NCBI GenBank assembly: GCA_900752275.1
Contig: CAADUS010000078.1
Location: 1 to 10,051, forward strand
Direction of reading: 5' to 3'
Origin: an uncultured Collinsella sp.
GTDB lineage: Bacteria; Actinomycetota; Coriobacteriia; Coriobacteriales; Coriobacteriaceae
Length of the DNA stretch: 10,051 nucleotides
The notes below the pieces were generated by a model. The model made no database searches, was not told where the DNA came from, and saw only the letters and a program-made list of their open reading frames with translations. How positions within the stretch are numbered: position 1 is the first letter of the stretch; each line of letters opens with the position of its first letter. The position numbers were made by a program, and so were the translations under genes. Positions 4,922 to 10,051 of the stretch are shown piece after piece.

Positions 4922-5424
4922 TAGTTCTCCTCCTTGGCGGCGGCGGCGTCCTCAGCAGCCCACTTGGCCTCGAGAGCGGCCTCCTCAGCCATCTCCTTCT
5001 CGATGCGCTGCTCAGCGTTCTTGGCAGCAACAATCTTGGTCTTGATGGGAAGCTTGTGCTGTGCAAGACGCAGAGCCTCGCGAGCGACCTCCTCGGGCAC
5101 GCCCTTGACCTCGAACATGATGCGGCCGGGCTTGACGACGGCCACCCACTCCTCGGGGTTACCCTTACCAGAACCCATGCGAGTCTCGGCAGGCTTCTTG
5201 GTGATGGGCTTATCGGGGAAGATCGTGATGTAGACACGACCGCCACGCTTCATGTAGCGGGTCATGGCAATACGAGCGGCCTCGATCTGACGGTTGGTGA
5301 TCCAATGGGCCTCGAGAGCCTGGATACCAAACTCGCCGAAATGCAGCTCGGTATTACCCTTGGCCTGGCCCTTCATGGAGCCACGCTGCACCTTGCGGTG
5401 AAGAATACGCTTAGGGGCAAGCAC
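4921..5424 (-). CDS. rplP: Large subunit ribosomal protein L16, with long Ala/Glu-rich C-terminal tail
   Basis: Binds 23S rRNA near the A site and the elongation factor region. The start is GTG at 5424, which shares its first base with the last base of the rpsC stop (TAGTG); GGAGGGG precedes it. The protein opens LAPKRILHRKVQRG (2-15) and contains ITNRQIEAARIAMTRYMKRG (42-61) and TRMGSGKGNPE (81-91), all classic L16 motifs. At 167 residues it is about 25-30 longer than the usual L16; the extra part, from about residue 138 on, is charged and Ala/Glu-rich, ending AAAAKEEN, and probably forms a helix or flexible tail outside the fold. Confidence 0.96.
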   Translation of the reverse strand: MLAPKRILHRKVQRGSMKGQAKGNTELHFGEFGIQALEAHWITNRQIEAARIAMTRYMKRGGRVYITIFPDKPITKKPAETRMGSGKGNPEEWVAVVKPGRIMFEVKGVPEEVAREALRLAQHKLPIKTKIVAAKNAEQRIEKEMAEEAALEAKWAAEDAAAAKEEN

Positions 5425-6134
5425 TACTGACCCCTCCTCTCGGAGTTACGACGACGAGGACGGGAAGAGCCCTCGAGTGCAGGGTTGGGAACAGGCTGGC
5501 CCGGGAGCTTCTCGCCCAGGTAGATCCAGACCTTCACGCCGCAAGCGCCCATGGTGGTGCTGGCGACAGCCGTGCCGTAGTCGATCTTGGCACGGAGGGT
5601 GTGCAGAGGCACGCGACCCTCACGGTACCACTCACGACGGCCCATCTCGGCACCGCCGAGACGACCGGAGCACTGGATACGGATGCCCTTAGCGCCGGCC
5701 TTGCGGGCGGACTGAACAGCCTTGCGCATAGCGCGACGGAAGGCAACGCGGCCCTCGAGCTGCTCGGCGATAGACTGAGCAACGAGGTTGGCGTCGAGCT
5801 CGGGGCGCTTGATCTCGACAACGTCGACGGAGAGCTGGCCCTTGGAGACGCCAGCGACCTTCTCGAGCTCGGTACGGAGGGTATCGATCTCGGCACCCTT
5901 CTTACCGATGACAACGCCGGGGCGAGCGGTGAGGATGATGACCTTCACCTTGTCGCCAGCGCGCTCGATCTCGACGCGGGAGACAGCTGCGCGGGAAAGA
6001 CGCTTCTCGAGGTACTTGCGGATCTCGAGATCGTTACCGAGGGTCTTAGCGTAATCCTTCTCTGCGAACCAGCGGGAGCGCCAGTTCTCGGTGATGCCAA
6101 GACGGAAGCCGGTGGGGTAGACTTTCTGACCCAT
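5424..6134 (-). CDS. rpsC: Small subunit ribosomal protein S3
   Basis: A 236-residue head protein at the mRNA entry channel, where it contributes to unwinding of structured mRNA. It opens MGQKVYPTGFRLGITENWRS (1-20). The KH domain has the GxxG-type loop GVVIGKKG (73-80). FRRAMRKAV (132-140) holds the basic residues that match the E. coli helicase-linked arginines and lysine. The second domain includes CSGRLGGAEMGRREWYREG (155-173). The basic tail ends SSRPRRRNSERRGQ. It starts 6 nt after the rplV stop, with GGAGG about 11 nt upstream of ATG. Confidence 0.97.
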   Translation of the reverse strand: MGQKVYPTGFRLGITENWRSRWFAEKDYAKTLGNDLEIRKYLEKRLSRAAVSRVEIERAGDKVKVIILTARPGVVIGKKGAEIDTLRTELEKVAGVSKGQLSVDVVEIKRPELDANLVAQSIAEQLEGRVAFRRAMRKAVQSARKAGAKGIRIQCSGRLGGAEMGRREWYREGRVPLHTLRAKIDYGTAVASTTMGACGVKVWIYLGEKLPGQPVPNPALEGSSRPRRRNSERRGQ

Positions 6135-6140
6135 ACAGCT

Positions 6141-6512
6141 TTACGCCTCCTTTCGAGGAGCAACGACGACGGTGATGTGGGAAGTACGCTTCAGAATGCG
6201 AGAAGCGGAACCCTTGGCGCGGGGACGGATGCGCTTAAGCGTCGGACCCTCGTCAACATAGGCAGCGGCGACAACCAGGTTGTCGGCACGCAGACCGTTG
6301 TTGTTCTCGGCGTTCGCAACGGCGGAACGGAGAACCTTCTCGACATCCACGGCGACGGCGCGGTCGCAGAAGTGGAGGATGTCGAAGGCCTGAGCGACAG
6401 GCTTGCGGCGGATCAGATCGACCACCAGGCGGGCCTTGCTGGGGGAAACACGCACGTACTTAGCGACGGCGCGAACCTCGGTGGCCTCAGTTTCAATAGA
6501 CTTAGTTGCCAT
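6141..6512 (-). CDS. rplV: Large subunit ribosomal protein L22
   Basis: Binds all domains of 23S rRNA; its long beta-hairpin lines the narrow part of the exit tunnel. The 123-residue protein has a short N-terminal extension, then VRAVAKYVRVSPSKARLVVD (13-32). The hairpin loop runs about residues 88-107 (DEGPTLKRIRPRAKG through RIL), the region where macrolide resistance changes occur in other bacteria. ATG at 6512 follows AGGGGG with about 10 nt spacing, 14 nt after the rpsS stop. Confidence 0.97.
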   Translation of the reverse strand: MATKSIETEATEVRAVAKYVRVSPSKARLVVDLIRRKPVAQAFDILHFCDRAVAVDVEKVLRSAVANAENNNGLRADNLVVAAAYVDEGPTLKRIRPRAKGSASRILKRTSHITVVVAPRKEA

Positions 6513-6526
6513 TTACGGTTAACCCC

Positions 6527-6787
6527 CTATTTGGCCTTGTGGCCACGGAACGTACGAGTCGGCGCGAACTCGCCGAGCTTGTGACCAACCATGGACTCGG
6601 TAACATACACGGGCACATGCTTGCGGCCGTCGTGGACGGCGATGGTGTGACCAACCATCTCGGGGAAGATGGTGGACGCGCGGGACCAGGTCTTCACGAC
6701 GTCCTTCTTGCCAGCCTCGTTCATCGCGGTGATACGCGAGAGAAGGCGAGTCTCCACGAACGGGCCCTTTTTGAGACTTCTGCTCAT
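6527..6787 (-). CDS. rpsS: Small subunit ribosomal protein S19
   Basis: A 30S head protein that, with S13, contacts the A-site tRNA region. The 86-residue sequence starts SRSLKKGPFV (2-11) and ends with the signature VGHKLGEFAPTRTFRGHKAK (67-86). Length is near the family norm. ATG at 6787 is preceded by TAGGAGAAAG about 7 nt upstream and lies 32 nt after the rplB stop. A typical member with nothing unusual. Confidence 0.97.
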   Translation of the reverse strand: MSRSLKKGPFVETRLLSRITAMNEAGKKDVVKTWSRASTIFPEMVGHTIAVHDGRKHVPVYVTESMVGHKLGEFAPTRTFRGHKAK

Positions 6788-6819
6788 AAGTGCTTTCTCC
6801 TAAAACTCGGTATCCGAAA

Positions 6820-7650
6820 TTACTTCTTACGGCGACGAATGATGTGCTGGTTCGAGACCTTCTTCTTCTTGCGCGTACGAAGGCCCTTCGTCGGCTTACC
6901 CCAGGGGGTAACAGAGGGACGACCAGAGGTGTGGTTCTTGCCCTCGCCACCGCCGTGCGGGTGGTCGACAGGGTTCATGACGGTACCGCGGACGGTCGGG
7001 CGCACGTTCATGTGACGCTTACGGCCGGCCTTGCCGATGACGATGTTGGAGTGATCGGCGTTGCCGACCTCACCGACGGTGGCGCGGCAGGTAACGAGGA
7101 TGCGGCGCATCTCGGAGGAAGGCATACGGACGATAGCGTACTTGCCCTCCTTACCCATCAGCTGGCAGGAGTTACCGGCGGAACGGGCGATAGCAGCGCC
7201 CTTGCCCGGCTGGAACTCGACGGCGTGGATGAGCGTACCGACGGGGATGTCGGCGAGGGGCAGAGCGTTGCCCGGCTTGATGTCGGCGTCAGAACCGGAC
7301 ATGACGGTCTGACCGACCTCGAGGCCCTTGGGGGCCAGGATGTAGCGCTTCTCACCGTCAGCGTAGTGCAGCAGAGCGATGCGAGCGGAACGGTTCGGAT
7401 CGTACTCGATCGTGGCAACCTTGGCGGGCACGCCGTCCTTGTTGCGCTTGAAGTCGATCACGCGGTAACGACGCTTCACGCCGCCGCCCTGGTGGCGGGT
7501 GGTGATGCGGCCGTTGTTGTTACGACCGGCCTTCTTGGGCAGGGGCTCGAGAAGAGACTTCTCGGGCTTGGTGCAGGTGATCTCGGAGAAGTCGGAGATC
7601 GTCTGCCAACGCCTACCAGCGGAGGTCGGCTTAAGGTGCTTTACAGCCAT
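6820..7650 (-). CDS. rplB: Large subunit ribosomal protein L2
   Basis: A 276-residue 23S rRNA-binding protein needed for subunit association and peptidyl transferase activity. The start is taken at ATG 7650 (MAVKHLKPTSAGRRWQTISD), not at the in-frame codon 25 residues upstream, because L2 proteins start this way and AAAGGGA lies about 6 nt before it; the 25 upstream codons have no L2 similarity. The conserved C-terminal block includes RPTVRGTVMNPVDHPHGGGE (217-236), with His230 matching the E. coli L2 histidine important for catalysis, and the tail RTRKKKKVSNQHIIRRRKK. It is preceded by a 179-nt gap with its own hairpins and a possible promoter. Confidence 0.97.
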   Translation of the reverse strand: MAVKHLKPTSAGRRWQTISDFSEITCTKPEKSLLEPLPKKAGRNNNGRITTRHQGGGVKRRYRVIDFKRNKDGVPAKVATIEYDPNRSARIALLHYADGEKRYILAPKGLEVGQTVMSGSDADIKPGNALPLADIPVGTLIHAVEFQPGKGAAIARSAGNSCQLMGKEGKYAIVRMPSSEMRRILVTCRATVGEVGNADHSNIVIGKAGRKRHMNVRPTVRGTVMNPVDHPHGGGEGKNHTSGRPSVTPWGKPTKGLRTRKKKKVSNQHIIRRRKK

Positions 7651-7680
7651 TACAATCCCTTTCAATAGGAATCCGTTAGC

Positions 7681-7721
7681 CATCGCAGACAGGGATTCGA
7701 GGTTCTGCCTCGGGTGCGATG
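7681..7721 (-). promoter_or_regulatory. Nested stem-loop in the rplB leader
   Basis: CATCGCA (7681-7687) and TGCGATG (7715-7721) form a perfect 7-bp outer stem, and CGAGG (7698-7702) with CCTCG (7708-7712) a 5-bp inner stem with a 5-nt loop. It sits 31 nt upstream of the rplB start on the transcript. Its position suits an autoregulatory binding site or a translation control hairpin. No ribosomal target mimicry could be checked by eye. Confidence 0.4.
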
Positions 7722-7730
7722 ACACCGGAC

Positions 7731-7762
7731 GTATACACGGTTCCGGGCGTGTCCATTTTATA
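7731..7762 (-). promoter_or_regulatory. Shared leader element (copy 1) and possible -10 box before rplB
   Basis: The 26 bp at 7731-7756 begin GTATACACGG on the plus strand and match 23 of 26 positions of 9596-9621 before rplC. Within it, on the minus strand, ACACG and CGTGT pair around an 8-nt loop. Directly upstream on the minus strand is TATAAA (7762-7757), a good -10 box, followed by a GC-rich stretch as in ribosomal promoters under stringent control. No clear -35 was found, so promoter function is an inference. Confidence 0.5.
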
Positions 7763-7767
7763 CGCCC

Positions 7768-7812
7768 AAAACCTTGAGCTCCCGCCTCCCCTATTTGGGA
7801 GGCATGAGCTCA
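7768..7812 (-). terminator. Internal terminator or attenuator between rplW and rplB
   Basis: On the minus strand TGAGCTC (7812-7806) pairs with GAGCTCA (7781-7775) and GCCTCCC (7803-7797) with GGGAGGC (7790-7784), two perfect 7-bp stems joined by a 2x2 internal loop and closed by a 6-nt loop. The stem is followed by AGG and TTTT (7771-7768). It starts 18 nt after the rplW stop. The T tract is short and offset by 3 nt, so partial termination, attenuation or 3'-end processing are all possible. Confidence 0.6.
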
Positions 7813-7829
7813 CTCAACAGCAGCGAGTC

Positions 7830-8117
7830 TTAGGCCTGGTTGCCAAAGACCTCGATGGTGTCGCCCTCGGCCAGCGTGACGATGGCCTTCTTCCAAGAAC
7901 GGGTCTTGCCGGCGACATAGCGCACGCGCTTGGTCTTGGGCTTGACCGTCAGGGTGTTCACGCGAACGACCTTGACGCCGAAGATCTCCTCGACAGCGTC
8001 CTTGATCTGATACTTGTTAGCATCCTTGGCGACCTCGAACGTGTACTTGTTCTGCTCCATGCCGGAGAAGGAACGCTCGGACACGATCGGACGGATGATG
8101 ATCTCGTGGGCGGTCAT
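7830..8117 (-). CDS. rplW: Large subunit ribosomal protein L23
   Basis: A 95-residue protein at the rim of the exit tunnel, the docking site for trigger factor and SRP. It opens with IIIRPIVSERS (6-16), where Glu14 matches the E. coli glutamate that contacts trigger factor. The loop KPKTKRVR (59-66) and the block SWKKAIVTLAEGD (74-86) are typical. The ATG directly abuts the rplD stop (TAAATG), with GGAGG about 12 nt upstream inside rplD, so coupled translation is likely. It ends the first block of the operon before an internal hairpin. Confidence 0.97.
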   Translation of the reverse strand: MTAHEIIIRPIVSERSFSGMEQNKYTFEVAKDANKYQIKDAVEEIFGVKVVRVNTLTVKPKTKRVRYVAGKTRSWKKAIVTLAEGDTIEVFGNQA

Positions 8118-8744
8118 TTATGCAAGCACCTCCCCGAAGTGAGCGGCGATGTCGGCGGGCATCAGCACGGCGTTGTTGTTGACGAGATCGTAGGTGTTGG
8201 CCTCGTCGGCAGTGATGATGAACGTCTTGGGAATGTTGCGGAACGACAGGTAGGCGTTGACGTCCTCATCGCGAACGATGATGGTCAGACGCTTGCCCTC
8301 AAGGCCGAGAGCCTTGAGCATGGCAACGGCAGCCTTGGTGGAAGGCTTCTCGAAGCCGTAGTCGTCGACGAGCACGAGCTCGCCATCGGCCAGCTTGGCG
8401 GACAGCGCGGAGCGCATAGCCAGCTTGACCTCCTTGTTGTTCATACGCTTAGCGTAGGAACGGGGCTTGGGGGCGAAGACAACGCCACCGTGACGCCACT
8501 GGGCAGCACGGATGGAACCCTGGCGGGCACGGCCGGTGCCCTTCTGACGCCAAGGCTTCTTGCCGCCACCGGAAACCTCAGAGCGGCCCTTAGCGGACTG
8601 GGTGCCCTGACGCCAAGAGGCCATCTGGCACTTGACGATGTGGTGCATAACGTGGATGTTCGGCTCGATGCCGTACACCTCAGCGGCGAGCTCGGCCTCG
8701 GCGACCTTCTTGCCCTCGCTGTTCTTTACTTCAAACTTTGCCAT
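8118..8744 (-). CDS. rplD: Large subunit ribosomal protein L4
   Basis: A 208-residue 23S rRNA-binding protein whose extended loop forms part of the exit tunnel constriction; in E. coli it is also the repressor of the S10 operon. The long loop spans about residues 46-95 and includes GGKKPWRQKGTGRARQG (60-76), with Lys63 at the classic erythromycin-resistance position, unchanged. The globular domain ends VLMPADIAAHFGEVLA. ATG at 8744 follows AAGGAGA with about 8 nt spacing, 46 nt after the rplC stop. Whether it represses this operon is unknown. Confidence 0.97.
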   Translation of the reverse strand: MAKFEVKNSEGKKVAEAELAAEVYGIEPNIHVMHHIVKCQMASWRQGTQSAKGRSEVSGGGKKPWRQKGTGRARQGSIRAAQWRHGGVVFAPKPRSYAKRMNNKEVKLAMRSALSAKLADGELVLVDDYGFEKPSTKAAVAMLKALGLEGKRLTIIVRDEDVNAYLSFRNIPKTFIITADEANTYDLVNNNAVLMPADIAAHFGEVLA

Positions 8745-8790
8745 TTAAGTGTTCTCCTTGGTATGACGCTGGGCTAAATGGGCTGGGCCC

Positions 8791-9411
8791 TTAGGCCATA
8801 CGGATGGCGACGAGACCATTCTTGGCACCCGGGACAGCGCCCTTGACCAAGATGAGGTTCTGCTCGGCATCGATGCGGACAACGGAAAGGTTCTTGACGG
8901 TAACGCGCTCGTTACCCATGTGACCGGCCATCTTGACGCCCTTGAGGACGCGCGCAGGATAGGCGCACTGACCGATAGAACCGGGGTGACGCTGGAAGTG
9001 AGAACCATGCGTCATAGGACCGCGGCGCTGACCCCAGCGCTTAATGCGACCCTGGAAGCCCTTACCCTTGGAGGTACCGATGACGTCGACCTTCTCGACA
9101 TCAGCGAAATCAGCGACGGTGACGACCTCGCCGACCTTGTGCTCCTCGCCGTTCTCGACGCGGACCTCACGAAGGAAGCGGACAGGCTCGACGCCAGCCT
9201 TGGCGAAGTGACCAGCCATGGGCTTGTTCACGTTCTTGGCCTTGATGTCGCCGAAACCGATCTGGACGGCGTCATAGCCGTCGGTTGCCTGAGTTTTAAC
9301 CTGCGAGACAGCGCAGGGGCCAGCCTGGATGACCGTGACGGGAACGACGTTGTCGTCCTCGTCCCAAACCTGGGTCATGCCAATCTTGCGGCCGAGAATC
9401 ATGCTGATCAA
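8791..9411 (-). CDS. rplC: Large subunit ribosomal protein L3
   Basis: Binds the 3' end of 23S rRNA and starts 50S assembly; its loop reaches the peptidyl transferase centre. The protein reads MISMILGRKIGMTQVWDEDD at the start and is 206 residues if TTG at 9411 is used; ATG at 9402 gives 203. GGGA about 9 nt before TTG favours the longer form slightly, while the ATG has no good binding site. The basic central loop covers TSKGKGFQGRIKRWGQRRG (113-131) and GSHFQRHPGSIGQ (136-148), with Gln148 at the position methylated in E. coli L3. It is the first gene of the operon here; rpsJ, normally just upstream, is absent. Confidence 0.96.
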   Translation of the reverse strand: MISMILGRKIGMTQVWDEDDNVVPVTVIQAGPCAVSQVKTQATDGYDAVQIGFGDIKAKNVNKPMAGHFAKAGVEPVRFLREVRVENGEEHKVGEVVTVADFADVEKVDVIGTSKGKGFQGRIKRWGQRRGPMTHGSHFQRHPGSIGQCAYPARVLKGVKMAGHMGNERVTVKNLSVVRIDAEQNLILVKGAVPGAKNGLVAIRMA

Positions 9412-9621
9412 GATATGATCCCAACTCTCGCGTGGTCTTGGGACAATGCGTACACCACCGAGCGTACGCCCCTAGAGGACCACTACTTACACGACGTGCT
9501 CCCCAGCCTTGTATTGCGTCCAGACTACCTGACAACCCTATTAAGCAGGCATTTTGTCCAGCCAGAATACTCCCCTGGTTTCACACAGCTGTTTAGTATA
9601 CACGGCTGCGGGCGTATCCAT
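9412..9621 (-). promoter_or_regulatory. rplC leader with shared element (copy 2) and a terminal hairpin
   Basis: About 200 nt with no gene. At 9596-9621 lies the second copy of the 26-bp element also found before rplB; it begins GTATACACGG on the plus strand and contains TATACT (9601-9596) on the minus strand as a possible -10. Near the gene, GCGTAC (9448-9453) and GTACGC (9464-9469) form a perfect 6-bp stem with a 10-nt loop. A long leader before the first gene of an S10-type operon is where L4-mediated control acts in E. coli; similarity of the folding was not tested. Confidence 0.5.
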
Positions 9622-9679
9622 CGAGATTCATATTTCACTCACATTGTTTACGCAGGTAAAGTGCGTGGAGTCGCCTGGG

Positions 9680-9814
9680 CTTGGCAGAGGGGCGGCGAAA
9701 TATATTAAGTTTGCTGCTCTACAGTCCTGCGCAAGACGGAAAGCACATTAAGTGCTTTCCTTTGCGTGCGGAACTCGCGACAAACTTAATATATTTCGCC
9801 GCCCCTCTGCCAAG
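9680..9814. repeat. Large palindrome with perfect 34-bp inverted arms and a central hairpin
   Basis: The arm 9680-9713 is the exact reverse complement of 9781-9814. The 67-nt interior contains a second palindrome, GGAAAGCAC (9738-9746)/GTGCTTTCC (9752-9760), a 9-bp perfect stem with loop ATTAA, and next to it CGCAA (9730-9734)/TTGCG (9762-9766). Arms combine a GC-rich half and an AT-rich half (AAATATATTAAGTTT). It lies between the phosphatase 3' end and the rplC leader, both on the minus strand. No T run follows either way, so a plain intrinsic terminator is unlikely; a small non-autonomous mobile element, a cruciform or an invertible segment are the options. Confidence 0.9.
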
Positions 9815-9859
9815 CTCGGGAGACGACACGTTGATGTCTGCTTAACTCTGCTCGCTCAG

Positions 9860-10051
9860 CTAATTACTTTGTTGGGGGTCCACTATTTGCTGAAGGGTGA
9901 ACTTACACTGCATTGGCTCGCCTTCTGCTTGCGGCTTTTCCTCGTCAAAATCGAAGATCATGATGGCGCAGTTGGGGAGTTTTGCTGGGAGCTCGAAGCC
10001 CTCTGGGGCTGCAGCCTTGATGAATTGGCGGCTGGCGCTGCCGTGGCTTAC
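9860..10051 (-). CDS. C-terminus of a probable histidine-phosphatase superfamily protein (partial)
   Basis: The minus-strand frame is open from the right window edge to TAG at 9862-9860, giving 63 residues. It opens with VSHGSASRQFIK (1-12), matching the VSHG that holds the second active-site histidine in phosphoglycerate mutase-like phosphatases, and continues with LPNCAIMIFDFDEE, the usual last strand of that fold (LPN-C/A-hydrophobic). The tail KFTLQQIVDPQQSN fits a typical family C-terminus. Substrate cannot be named. It is upstream of rplC on the same strand, with about 450 nt and a large palindrome between them, so it is probably a separate transcript. Confidence 0.6.
   Translation of the reverse strand, partial: VSHGSASRQFIKAAAPEGFELPAKLPNCAIMIFDFDEEKPQAEGEPMQCKFTLQQIVDPQQSN

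Noticed and set aside
7651..7725. A 25-residue N-terminal extension of L2
   Set aside because: L2 proteins begin at the MAVK-type start at 7650, which has a good ribosome binding site; the upstream codons overlap the leader hairpin and show no L2 similarity.
5601..8777. Very long plus-strand frames (about 290-350 codons) opposite the ribosomal genes
   Set aside because: Each lies wholly across well-identified ribosomal genes on the other strand, crosses gene boundaries and looks like Leu/Gly/Asp-rich complement of Lys/Arg-rich codons.
9554..9751. A 65-codon plus-strand frame through the rplC leader and the large palindrome
   Set aside because: It overlaps the left arm of the inverted repeat, lacks a ribosome binding site and has no family features.
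9730..9766. Central hairpin of the large palindrome as an intrinsic terminator for the phosphatase gene
   Set aside because: The 9-bp stem is good but neither strand has a T run after it; on the minus strand it is followed by GTCTTGCG.

Overview
The window looks like a piece of a Collinsella-type genome (Coriobacteriia, gut Actinobacteria). I infer this from the moderately high GC content, the character of the ribosomal proteins (L24 with a CxxC...CxxC zinc ribbon, L16 with a long Ala/Glu tail) and the many small palindromes with a GGGGAC(A/G)G core. I cannot run a database search, so the genus is an inference.

Layout. Positions 1-741 (+): the last 21 codons of an unidentified gene, then an RluA-family pseudouridine synthase lacking an S4 domain. 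Positions 742-1170: a gene-free stretch between convergent genes. It holds a 14-bp-stem terminator/REP-like hairpin, a strikingly regular array of six 15-bp repeats in alternating orientation every 40 bp, a second terminator-like hairpin and a second, decayed REP-like copy. Positions 1171-3000 (-): a two-gene operon of a Gfo/Idh/MocA-type NAD(P)-dependent oxidoreductase followed 3 nt later by a DeoR-family repressor. Positions 3001-3622: gene-free, with an ACGCA/TGCGT-rich possible operator region, six further REP-like elements and the terminator of the ribosomal operon.

Positions 3623-9411 (-): twelve ribosomal protein genes in transcription order rplC, rplD, rplW, rplB, rpsS, rplV, rpsC, rplP, rpmC, rpsQ, rplN, rplX (L3-L4-L23-L2-S19-L22-S3-L16-L29-S17-L14-L24). 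This is the canonical S10 plus start-of-spc order, but rpsJ is missing at the head, and a strong intrinsic terminator follows rplX where rplE is normally found. The cluster is broken by two long non-coding gaps, 179 nt before rplB and 118 nt before rplN, and has a leader before rplC. Each of the three carries inverted repeats. The rplC and rplB leaders share a 26-bp element (23/26 identical). These gaps probably divide the cluster into separately controlled blocks: L3-L4-L23, L2 to S17, and L14-L24.

Positions 9412-9859: the rplC leader and a large palindrome with perfect 34-bp arms. Positions 9860-10051 (-): the C-terminus of a probable histidine-phosphatase superfamily protein, cut by the window edge.

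The most unusual items are the alternating 40-bp array at 811-1026, the shared element and structured leaders in the ribosomal operon, the 34-bp palindrome at 9680-9814 and the multi-family GGGGAC palindromes.
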